A stretch of 64,000 nt of DNA from Gp6-AA40 sp963723495 (GTDB lineage: Bacteria; Acidobacteriota; Vicinamibacteria; Vicinamibacterales; UBA2999), in NCBI GenBank assembly GCA_963723495.1, contig CAVRQR010000010.1, positions 248,001-312,000 on the forward strand, read 5' to 3'. The position numbers and the translations under genes were made by a program. The notes beneath the pieces are model-generated. The model did no database searches. It was not told where the DNA came from and was given only the letters and a program-made list of their open reading frames with translations. How positions within the stretch are numbered: position 1 is the stretch's first letter; each line of letters opens with the position of its first letter. Below are positions 25,892 through 32,909 of the stretch, piece after piece.

Positions 25892-26743
25892 TTATCCAAT
25901 ATAGAGAGCCAAGGCTGTCGCACAGAAGTACACGATCCCCACCCACCCATTCAGATCGAACGCCCTCTTCACCTGCGACAGATCGTCCGCACTCACCAGC
26001 GACTGTTCGTAGATCAGAAGCGCTCCCACGATTGCAACGCCGGCGAGATACAGCGCCGGAAGGTTGGCGGCCCACCACAGCGCGGTCATGGCCGTGACCG
26101 TCATCACGTGCATCAGCCGTGAGATGCGAATCGCGTTGGTCACGCCGAAGGTCGCCGGAATCGAGCGCAGACCGTGTCCGCGATCGAAATCCACATCCTG
26201 GCACGCGTAAAGGATGTCGAACCCGCCAACCCACAGCCCGATGGCCAGGCCGAGGAGCCATGGTTCGGCCCCTCCTCCACCTCCGGCGGCGATCCATCCG
26301 CCGACAGGCGCAACAGCCAGGGCGAGGCCGAGAAACAACTGCGTGTAGGTTGTGAACCGCTTGGCCAGCGAGTACCAGAACACACTCGCGAGAGCGACCG
26401 GCGATAGCGCCAGACACAGCGGCGACAACCGCGACGCCGCGAAGATGAACAGCATCGACGTCACGATCACGAACATCGTGGCTTCCGGCTTCGAGAGGAC
26501 GCCTCTCGGGAGTTCCCGCATCGCGGTGCGCGGGTTGAGGCCATCCATCCGCGCGTCGACCAGGCGATTGAAGGCCATCGCGGCACTGCGAGCGCTGACC
26601 ATGCACACCACGATCCAGACCACCTGCCGCCATGAAAACGGCTGCTCACGCCATGCCAGCAACGCTCCCGTCAGCGCAAACGGCAACGCGAACACCGAGT
26701 GACTGAATCGCACGAACGAGAGGTAGGTCGCTAGCTTGTGCAT
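25892..26743 (-). CDS. mqnP: MqnP-type prenyltransferase (UbiA family)
   Basis: A membrane prenyltransferase of the UbiA family with about eight hydrophobic segments. The first Asp-rich motif is NRLVDARMDGLNPRT (about residues 60-74 from the chosen start) and the second is DVDFDRGHGLRS. In the futalosine route MqnP attaches the isoprenoid chain to the naphthoate product. The ATG at 26743 (MHKLATYLSFVRFS) overlaps the end of mqnX by 13 bases. It is flanked by MqnX and the methyltransferase, so assignment to this pathway is well supported. Confidence 0.88.
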   Translation of the reverse strand: MHKLATYLSFVRFSHSVFALPFALTGALLAWREQPFSWRQVVWIVVCMVSARSAAMAFNRLVDARMDGLNPRTAMRELPRGVLSKPEATMFVIVTSMLFIFAASRLSPLCLALSPVALASVFWYSLAKRFTTYTQLFLGLALAVAPVGGWIAAGGGGGAEPWLLGLAIGLWVGGFDILYACQDVDFDRGHGLRSIPATFGVTNAIRISRLMHVMTVTAMTALWWAANLPALYLAGVAIVGALLIYEQSLVSADDLSQVKRAFDLNGWVGIVYFCATALALYIG

Positions 26744-27948
26744 GCGTCTGCGAGCCACGAGAGGCGCACCGGCTCCGTTCCGGACACCAGGTATTCTTCC
26801 ACATCGTTCACGCCTTCAGGCACGCGCACCGCGATGAGCGCCGCACGCTTACCGGGCTCGATGCTGCCGTAGTCATCGGCGAACCCGAGCGCGGTCGCGC
26901 CCGTGAGCGTTGCGCTCTGCAGGAGCGCACGCGCGGGGACCCTGGGCGCAATCCGGCGTGCTTCGGCAAGTTCGTTGAACATGTTCAGGTCTTCGACGCT
27001 GGCGAGACTGTCAGTACCAAGCGCGACATCGAGGTCCATCGCGTAGAACGCTTCGAGAGGCGGTGAGCCAACGCCGACGTAGCGATTGCTTCGGGGGCAC
27101 GACACGACGGTGACCCCGAGCGTTCGCAGCCGCGACAAATCGCTTCCCTCCAGCTGCACACCGTGCACGGCGAGCACCGAGTTCTGCAGGAAGCCCAGGT
27201 CGGACAGGTACTCGACGGGAGAGCACGCAGGCACTTGCCACGTCTCGTTCCAGACTCCAATCTCCTCGAGCAGGGCTCGCCACGGCCCGGTGCCCTTCTT
27301 CAGCAGCTCGACTTCTTCCGGCGACTCGCCAAGGTGCACCGTCGACACCAGGCGCGTGTCGTCCTCGTCGAGATTACGGCGGATGGCGGAGAACAGCGCG
27401 GGCGAGACCGAATACGGTGCGTGAGGAGCCAGGCTCAATCGAACGTCGTCGCCTGATGACAACGAATCGATCGCGTGCCGTGCGGCGGCAACCTGCTCGT
27501 CGGCATCGACTCCTCGAAACCCGATCAGCTCGTGAAAGACGCAGGCGGGCATCCCGGCGTCTCGCAGCAACGGGACGACGGCGAGAGTGTTGCTCACGTC
27601 GCCGACGAGTGCTGTCCCCGTGAGGCGTGCGCGTCGGATGGCATCCGCGGCCGCACTCAGGACGGCCTGGTCGTCAATACCGGCTCGCTCGCGACGGGCC
27701 GCAAGCATCGGGCGGACCCACTCGAGAAAGCTGGACGCAGGAGAAATGCGACCGTGCAGATAGGAGAGCTCGAGATGGGTGTGGGCGTTGACGAGCCCCG
27801 GCAGCACGGCAACGCGACCGAGCGCGATGTCCTCACTGCCGTCGCGGGCACCGACCGAGACGATCCGCCCACCGTCAATCGCGACGGCTCCCCCGCCGAT
27901 CGGGGCATCCGAGATCGGCAGGACCCAGTCGGCGGAAAACCGAATCAC
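26731..27948 (-). CDS. mqnX: Aminofutalosine deaminase, MqnX type
   Basis: MqnX is an amidohydrolase that deaminates 6-amino-6-deoxyfutalosine to futalosine. Seen are the metal motif VNAHTHLELSYLHG, HAPYSVSPALFSAI, TVHLGESPEEVELL and the C-terminal LGTDSLASVEDLNMFNE. The GTG at 27948 overlaps the MqnC stop in a GTGA junction and gives 405 residues starting VIRFSADWVLPISDAP. A longer in-frame reading runs into mqnC and is not real. The presence of MqnX implies the variant of the pathway that goes through aminofutalosine deamination. Confidence 0.9.
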   Translation of the reverse strand: MIRFSADWVLPISDAPIGGGAVAIDGGRIVSVGARDGSEDIALGRVAVLPGLVNAHTHLELSYLHGRISPASSFLEWVRPMLAARRERAGIDDQAVLSAAADAIRRARLTGTALVGDVSNTLAVVPLLRDAGMPACVFHELIGFRGVDADEQVAAARHAIDSLSSGDDVRLSLAPHAPYSVSPALFSAIRRNLDEDDTRLVSTVHLGESPEEVELLKKGTGPWRALLEEIGVWNETWQVPACSPVEYLSDLGFLQNSVLAVHGVQLEGSDLSRLRTLGVTVVSCPRSNRYVGVGSPPLEAFYAMDLDVALGTDSLASVEDLNMFNELAEARRIAPRVPARALLQSATLTGATALGFADDYGSIEPGKRAALIAVRVPEGVNDVEEYLVSGTEPVRLSWLADACTS

Positions 27949-29147
27949 TGGCCCAGCCGAAGCTGCCTGCCGTGACGACTCCTGGCCTCGTAGTTCTTCA
28001 ACTCGTCTGGAATCGAGGTGTCGCCGTCGGCGCGCGCGGTGGCCAACGCCAGCATGCGCGGGACTTCGCGCTCCCGGAAGATCGGATCGCCCAGAATCTC
28101 GTAGTGCATGTTCCGCCGCTTGGGCAGGAACCCCGCGTCTTCGATGTTGACGACGATCTCGAGCTCGTCCATGCAGTAGGCGGCACCGGCAGCCCGCACG
28201 ACGTTCTCTTCGATCATGACGCTGCCCATGTCGTTGGCGCCGTAGGCGAGGCTCAGCTGTCCAACCTTTCCACCCTGCGTCACCCATGACGCCTGCAGGT
28301 TGTCGAAGTTATCGAGCACGATGCGCGACAGCCCCAGCGTGCGGAGATAGTCGACGCCCGTCTCCTCGAAGCCGCCGTGCTCGGTGTGTTCGGGTTGATA
28401 GCTCCACGTGATGAAGGCGGTGAAGCCGCCGGTCTCGTCCTGCAGGTCGCGCAACCGCATCATGTGCTCGATGCGCTCCTCGTCGGTCTCGACCGTACCG
28501 TACATCATCGTTGCGGTGGTGCGCAGTCCGGCGTGGTGCGCCTGCCGCATGATCCCGATCCATTCGTCCGACGTCGCCTTGCTGTAGCAGTTCAGCAGCT
28601 TGCGCACGCGGTCAACGAGGATCTCGGCGCCGCCGCCCGGAATGCTGTCCAGCCCCGCGGCCACCAGTCGTTCGATGACTTGCGAGGTCGGGATCTGGTT
28701 CAGCCTGGAGATGTGCAGGACTTCGGGCGGAGACAGCGCATGCAGCTTGAAGTCGGGATACCGCGCCTTCACGCCACGAAAGAGATCCTCGTACCACTGA
28801 ATCGGGAGGTCCGGATTGTGGCCGCCCTGCAGCAACAGCTGGTTGCCACCGACCGCGATGGTCTCGTCGATCTTCTGGAAGATCTCCTCGAACCCGAGCA
28901 CATAGCCCTCACCCGATCCCACCGGGCGATAGAACGCACAGAAGTTGCAGCGCGCGACGCAGATGTTTGTGTAGTTGACGTTGCGGTCGATGATGTACGT
29001 CACGACACCTTCGGGATGCTTGCGCAACCGGATGCCGTCAGCCAGGCGACCGAGCACGTGCGTGGGTGCAGTTCGATAGAGCGCGAGCGCCTCGGCCGCA
29101 GAGACGCGGCCCCCGTCCCTCACCTTCGCAACGATCGAATCGATCAT
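27945..29147 (-). CDS. mqnC: Cyclic dehypoxanthinylfutalosine synthase
   Basis: MqnC is a radical SAM enzyme that forms the cyclic intermediate of the futalosine menaquinone route. The 4Fe-4S motif is CVARCNFCAF near residue 62. Family marks are GGNQLLLQGGHNPDLPIQWY, HALSPPEVLHISRLN, SIPGGGAEILVDRVRKLL, TTATMMYGTVE, FITWSYQPEHT and NLQASWVTQGG. At 400 residues it is slightly longer than usual because of a C-terminal tail (YEARSRHGRQLRLGQ). It lies two bases from mqnA and overlaps mqnX. Confidence 0.95.
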   Translation of the reverse strand: MIDSIVAKVRDGGRVSAAEALALYRTAPTHVLGRLADGIRLRKHPEGVVTYIIDRNVNYTNICVARCNFCAFYRPVGSGEGYVLGFEEIFQKIDETIAVGGNQLLLQGGHNPDLPIQWYEDLFRGVKARYPDFKLHALSPPEVLHISRLNQIPTSQVIERLVAAGLDSIPGGGAEILVDRVRKLLNCYSKATSDEWIGIMRQAHHAGLRTTATMMYGTVETDEERIEHMMRLRDLQDETGGFTAFITWSYQPEHTEHGGFEETGVDYLRTLGLSRIVLDNFDNLQASWVTQGGKVGQLSLAYGANDMGSVMIEENVVRAAGAAYCMDELEIVVNIEDAGFLPKRRNMHYEILGDPIFREREVPRMLALATARADGDTSIPDELKNYEARSRHGRQLRLGQ

Positions 29148-29149
29148 GC

Positions 29150-29941
29150 TCAGAAAAACTCCAGCCTGCGTCGCCGCGGGGCCAACCCCATGTCGGCGGC
29201 GTACTCGAGAAACAACTGCAGTCCGGCGGCTTCGTCGGCGCCGAGGCCGTACTTCACATTATCCCTTAGGTATACCGCCGCTCGCGCCGCGCGGGTCGCG
29301 TCCCCCGCGCCGTACTCGGCGGCAATGGCCTCGCGCGCGGCGACACCGTCAGCCTGCGCTTGCTGCAGCGCCCGCACCACACTGCCGTTGACGGCTGTTG
29401 GCCGGCCGGTCCAGGCGGCGTAGATGAACGGGAGCCCGGTCATCTGCGTCCAGGCTTCACCCAGATCGATCTTCTGCAGACCCAGCGACTCATGATCGGC
29501 GTCGAATGCGGGATCGCCAATCAGAAGCCCGGCATCACAGAGGGACGTCATCGCGGCGAGATCAGGACCATGTGGTACGAAGTCGGGGTTGATACGGAAC
29601 TGATGACGGCAGAGGACCTGAATCAGCGTGACCGACGTCCGCGAGCTGGTGTCGAGCGCGATCTTCCGAACCTCTCCGATTTCCTTACGGGTGTACAGCG
29701 CGACCGATGCCACTTTCCCACGGGATCCGATACCAACACCGGGTACGAACCGGTAGTTGTCGGCGTGCAGGTACTCGATCGACGGGATGAGCCCCAGATC
29801 GACATCGCCCTGGTGCAACAGCGACGCGCATACAGAGGGAACGTCGTATCTCACGCACCAGCGATCCGGATGCGCATCGAGAGCCCAGGTCAGGGGACGC
29901 GCGTTGAGGTATCCCACCGCGCCAATGCGGACTTGATTCAA
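29150..29941 (-). CDS. mqnA: Chorismate dehydratase
   Basis: MqnA turns chorismate into 3-enolpyruvylbenzoate, the first committed step of the futalosine route. It has the periplasmic-binding-protein-like fold of the family: RIGAVGYLNARPLTWAL, QGDVDLGLIPSIEYL, LDTSSRTSVTLIQVLC and LGEAWTQMTGLPFIYAAWTG. The TTG at 29941 (LNQVRIGAVGYLN) is taken as the start, giving 263 residues; the upstream in-frame extension is coded by a word-repeat hairpin. Confidence 0.93.
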   Translation of the reverse strand: MNQVRIGAVGYLNARPLTWALDAHPDRWCVRYDVPSVCASLLHQGDVDLGLIPSIEYLHADNYRFVPGVGIGSRGKVASVALYTRKEIGEVRKIALDTSSRTSVTLIQVLCRHQFRINPDFVPHGPDLAAMTSLCDAGLLIGDPAFDADHESLGLQKIDLGEAWTQMTGLPFIYAAWTGRPTAVNGSVVRALQQAQADGVAAREAIAAEYGAGDATRAARAAVYLRDNVKYGLGADEAAGLQLFLEYAADMGLAPRRRRLEFF

Positions 29942-30058
29942 GCTAACTCCCAACCTCCAACCCCCAAACCTCAAGCTCCAAGTCCGCGGCCAGCCGATGG
30001 CAGGACAGCTTCCCAACTGTATTGGGAGTTGGGAATTGGAAATTGGGAGTTGTCATGA
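29942..30058. repeat. Word-repeat hairpin, CAACTCCC/GGGAGTTG class, junction 3
   Basis: Left words TAACTCCCAACCTCCAACC (from 29944) face right words TTGGGAGTTGGGAATTGG and AATTGGGAGTTGTCA (about 30022-30055). Of 31 aligned positions 23 are complementary and most differences are transitions that allow G-U pairs in RNA. The element fills the space from the mqnA start to the stop of the MqnE-like gene. Confidence 0.75.
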
Positions 30059-30949
30059 TCACAGGGGATTGAACCAGCCGTCGCGCTCGACGGGATTCAA
30101 GCCGGCCGCTTGAATGTTGCGCTCGATCTCGGCGCGAGCCGCCCGTCGCCTGCCTTCCGGAGCCTCATCCGAGGCCGACACACCATCGACATCGTCAGCG
30201 CCGAAGGTCAGTGCAACCTGCGCCAGCTTCGGACCGTATCGTGGCCAGTCGACTTGAATCGACGCGACGTTTGGCGCCGCCAGCCGCGCGATCGCGACCA
30301 TCTTCACGTCTTCGTACCCGGTCGTCGGCCTGAACGTGCTCAGCGACATTGGAAGCGGATTGAGCGACTGAATGGCTCCGGAGCTCTCTTGCAGCTCCGA
30401 GGCCCGAATCAGCAACACCGTCCGCGCATCGGCTGGTGCCTTGCCGACTGTGAGACGCAGCTGGTTGAAGCCGGAGTCCTTCAAGCTCTCCACCGCGTCA
30501 CGCGGGTTGTCGATCGCATCGAGGGGCAGATCAGCGATCGCGTCCAGGCCTGCCTGCTTGAGCCGTGCAAGTACCTGCCCCGTAGACGCCGCGGCCGACC
30601 ACCGATCGATGTCGGCCCACGAGAAGGCCGAGACCCTCCGAACGCCTGCGGCCGCTCTTGCCGCCTCAACGGCCGCGATCCCCGCGTCGAACGCCGCGGG
30701 GGATCCAGTCAGTCGAATTTCGCGAGCGGCCGCCAACTGGCTCAACGGCGCTTGGTTGTCGAATGCGATCTCGGCCACACGCAAAAAGGTCGCGCGCGAC
30801 TCATGCAGCCGGCGTCGAACGGTATCGGCCAGCATGCCGAGCGACAAGATGTCCGGAGTCACAGACAATTCACGGATCTCGTCGGCGGTCAGTCGCTCAC
30901 CCCGATTGATTCGATCCATGTAGACATCGAACGCAGTCACTGTACTCAT
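30059..30949 (-). CDS. MqnE-like protein without the radical SAM cysteines
   Basis: The 296-residue protein aligns with aminofutalosine synthase (MqnE) at both ends. N-terminal DRINRGERLTADEIREL and LGMLADTVRRRLHESRATFL match the leader of the family; the C-terminal half has FRPTTGYEDVKMVAIARL, YGPKLAQVALTFGADDVDGV and the closing PVERDGWFNPL. What is missing is the CxxxCxxC cluster: I find no cysteine at all in the protein, and the central barrel is shorter than the usual 360-390 residues. The frame is intact, so this is not an obvious pseudogene. It stands in the place expected for MqnE in the menaquinone operon. It may bind a pathway intermediate or partner, or replace MqnE only structurally; catalysis by radical SAM chemistry can be excluded from the sequence. 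Confidence 0.8.
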   Translation of the reverse strand: MSTVTAFDVYMDRINRGERLTADEIRELSVTPDILSLGMLADTVRRRLHESRATFLRVAEIAFDNQAPLSQLAAAREIRLTGSPAAFDAGIAAVEAARAAAGVRRVSAFSWADIDRWSAAASTGQVLARLKQAGLDAIADLPLDAIDNPRDAVESLKDSGFNQLRLTVGKAPADARTVLLIRASELQESSGAIQSLNPLPMSLSTFRPTTGYEDVKMVAIARLAAPNVASIQVDWPRYGPKLAQVALTFGADDVDGVSASDEAPEGRRRAARAEIERNIQAAGLNPVERDGWFNPL

Positions 30950-30954
30950 CTCAG

Positions 30955-30977
30955 CGTAGTATCCAGCTTCAGCCGGA
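30955..30977. repeat. 23-bp dispersed repeat, copy 2
   Basis: CGTAGTATCCAGCTTCAG and the next five bases differ from the copy at 8108-8130 at two positions only. It lies between the start codon of the MqnE-like gene and the stop of the oxidoreductase gene. Confidence 0.5.
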
Positions 30978-30994
30978 CCGGTCCTTCGTCACGA

Positions 30995-31933
30995 TCACAC
31001 CGACGCTGCCATCGCCTGAGCCACCCTGGTCGCCAACTCCAGCGCATCGCGCCCGGCTCGCCCGCTCACACCTGGCTCCCGGCGATCGCGGACAGCGGCA
31101 ACGAAGTCCGCCAGTTCGGCACGCAGTGGTTCGTCGCGCACCACGTCGAGCTTGCCTCCTTCGATCACGGGCCGGCCGTTCTGCGGAACCAGCCGGTAGA
31201 TCTCCGCCTCCTGCGAGGCATAATCGATCGACAGGTATGACGCCTGCTGAAAGAAGCGTACCTTCCGAACCTTGTCGCGGCTGATCCGGCTGGCCGTCAC
31301 GTTCGCGATACAACCCGACGCAAACCGCAGACGGACGTTGGCGATGTCCGTGCGCGCGGTAAGAACGTTCACGCCGACGGCCTCAATCGCAGTGACCTCC
31401 GACTTCACCGCTGCGAGCAGCAAATCCAGATCGTGAATCATCACATCGAACACGACGTCGATGTCGAGACTTCGTTCCGGGAACGTCCCGAGCCGATGAA
31501 TCTCGATGAATCGTGGATTGGAGACCAGCGGCAGCGCCGCGATGACCGCAGGATTGAAGCGCTCGGTATGTCCGGACGCAAGCACGACATCTCGGCGCGC
31601 GGCAGCCTCAATCAACCGATCCGCCTCTGCGATCGACCCTGCCAGCGGCTTCTCGACGAGCACGGAGATCCCACGATCGATCAACGGCAGCGCCACATCC
31701 AGATGGGAGATCGTCGGCACGGCTATCGTCGCGGCCGTGAGCCCCTCGAGTGGCAGATCGGACAGTTGCGTGAAGCCGGGAACGCCGTACTTCGAGCCGA
31801 CTTCTTTGGCTCTGCCAGGCTTGGTGTCCACCACTCCGGCGAGCTGGACATCGGCCATGGACGCCAACAACCGAGCGTGGTGCTGCCCGAGGTGACCAAC
31901 GCCAATCACGGCGACGCGAAAGGGCGCGCTCAT
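30995..31933 (-). CDS. Gfo/Idh/MocA-family NAD(P)-dependent oxidoreductase
   Basis: A 312-residue sugar-type dehydrogenase with an N-terminal Rossmann motif (VAVIGVGHLGQHHARLL), the family motif VEKPLAGSIAEADRLI and the central VLASGHTERFNPAV. The C-terminal domain ends ELATRVAQAMAASV. It overlaps lpxI by four bases (ATGA) and lies in a lipid A gene group. In some bacteria such an enzyme (GnnA) oxidises UDP-GlcNAc at C3 to make lipid A with amide-linked acyl chains; this is a possible role here, but the GnnB aminotransferase is not in the window. Substrate unproven. Confidence 0.78.
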   Translation of the reverse strand: MSAPFRVAVIGVGHLGQHHARLLASMADVQLAGVVDTKPGRAKEVGSKYGVPGFTQLSDLPLEGLTAATIAVPTISHLDVALPLIDRGISVLVEKPLAGSIAEADRLIEAAARRDVVLASGHTERFNPAVIAALPLVSNPRFIEIHRLGTFPERSLDIDVVFDVMIHDLDLLLAAVKSEVTAIEAVGVNVLTARTDIANVRLRFASGCIANVTASRISRDKVRKVRFFQQASYLSIDYASQEAEIYRLVPQNGRPVIEGGKLDVVRDEPLRAELADFVAAVRDRREPGVSGRAGRDALELATRVAQAMAASV

Positions 31934-32754
31934 GCCGTCGCGGGCTTCTCACGCCCGATGATCGTGATGCCTGCGTCGTTGGCGGACGCAAAGACTGCGT
32001 CACCATCGAGCACGAGAGTCTTGCCGGCGTCGATCGAAAGCGCAGAGGCACCAGCGACTCGCATCGCCTCGATCGTGGCAAAGCCGACCACAGGCACATC
32101 GAAGCGCATATCCTGCTTCGGCTTCGCGACCTTGACGATGCGCACGCCAGGGCCGGCGAGGTGACCGGCGCGGCCGATCACTTCATCGGTCCCTTCCATC
32201 GCCTCGACCGCCACGACCGCCTGGTGCTTGACGGCAATCGTCTGACCGATGTCGAGACCGGCGATGACATCGGCCATGCGGTACCCAAACTCGAAATCAC
32301 GCAGTTCGTCTTCGGACGGCGCCCGCCGCGTGAGCACGCCTGGTCGCGCGAGCAGCGGCATCAGCAGCGTCGTCGAGTCGATGAGCTCGATACCGTTCTC
32401 GTTCATCACGCCAGCGACCGCTCCGATCAGTCCGTCGGTGTTGCGGGATGTGAGCTTCTTCAACACCGAGATGAACGTAAGGTCAGGGATGATGCCACCG
32501 AATATCTTGGTGTGCTTCACCTGCCCGGCCATCACGGCTCGCGTGACGCCAGCCTCGCGCAGCAGGCGCACGCACGTACCCAGTTGCCCCAACGAGATCC
32601 AGTGAATCGACGCGCCGTGCCGTTTGGCAGCGTCATTGAGCTCGGAAAACGCCTCCTCTTTGACGGCCACGATGGTGACGTCGTGGCCGAGCGCGCGAGC
32701 GGCATCGAGGACGAGAAAGGGGAACCTGCCGTTACCAGCGATGAGACCGAGCAT
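31930..32754 (-). CDS. lpxI: UDP-2,3-diacylglucosamine diphosphatase LpxI
   Basis: LpxI (formerly DUF1009) hydrolyses UDP-2,3-diacylglucosamine in lipid A synthesis and replaces LpxH in many non-enteric bacteria. The sequence begins MLGLIAGNGRFPFLVLDAAR and has VKEEAFSELND, GQVKHTKIFGGI, IELIDSTTLLMPLLA and the C-terminal VGFATIEAMRVAGASALSID. The ATG at 32754 is chosen; GTG one codon before is also possible. The long in-frame extension upstream is a word-repeat hairpin. It is 274 residues long, normal for the family. Confidence 0.93.
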   Translation of the reverse strand: MLGLIAGNGRFPFLVLDAARALGHDVTIVAVKEEAFSELNDAAKRHGASIHWISLGQLGTCVRLLREAGVTRAVMAGQVKHTKIFGGIIPDLTFISVLKKLTSRNTDGLIGAVAGVMNENGIELIDSTTLLMPLLARPGVLTRRAPSEDELRDFEFGYRMADVIAGLDIGQTIAVKHQAVVAVEAMEGTDEVIGRAGHLAGPGVRIVKVAKPKQDMRFDVPVVGFATIEAMRVAGASALSIDAGKTLVLDGDAVFASANDAGITIIGREKPATA

Positions 32755-32900
32755 CACAGTTCCCGGTTTCTGGTTCCGGGTTTCAGGTTCGTGTTCGGCG
32801 TTCCAGTTCGTGGTTCGACGTGTCCCAGACCCCGAACCTCGAACCATGAACCAGGAACCCGAACTCCGAACACGGACGTGGAACCAGGAACGTGGAACCA
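32755..32900. repeat. Word-repeat hairpin, GGTTC/GAACC class
   Basis: The junction between lpxI and the FabZ-LpxA gene holds left words GGTTTCTGGTTCCGGGTTTC, AGGTTCGTGTTCGG and AGTTCGTGGTTCG, and right words GAACCTCGAACCATGAACC, AGGAACCCGAACTCC and GTGGAACCAGGAACGTGGAA. They are complementary in order, giving a possible long stem around a loop near 32819-32828. The architecture is the same as in the other word-repeat hairpins but the words are different. Confidence 0.75.
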
Positions 32901-32909
32901 CGAACGGCA

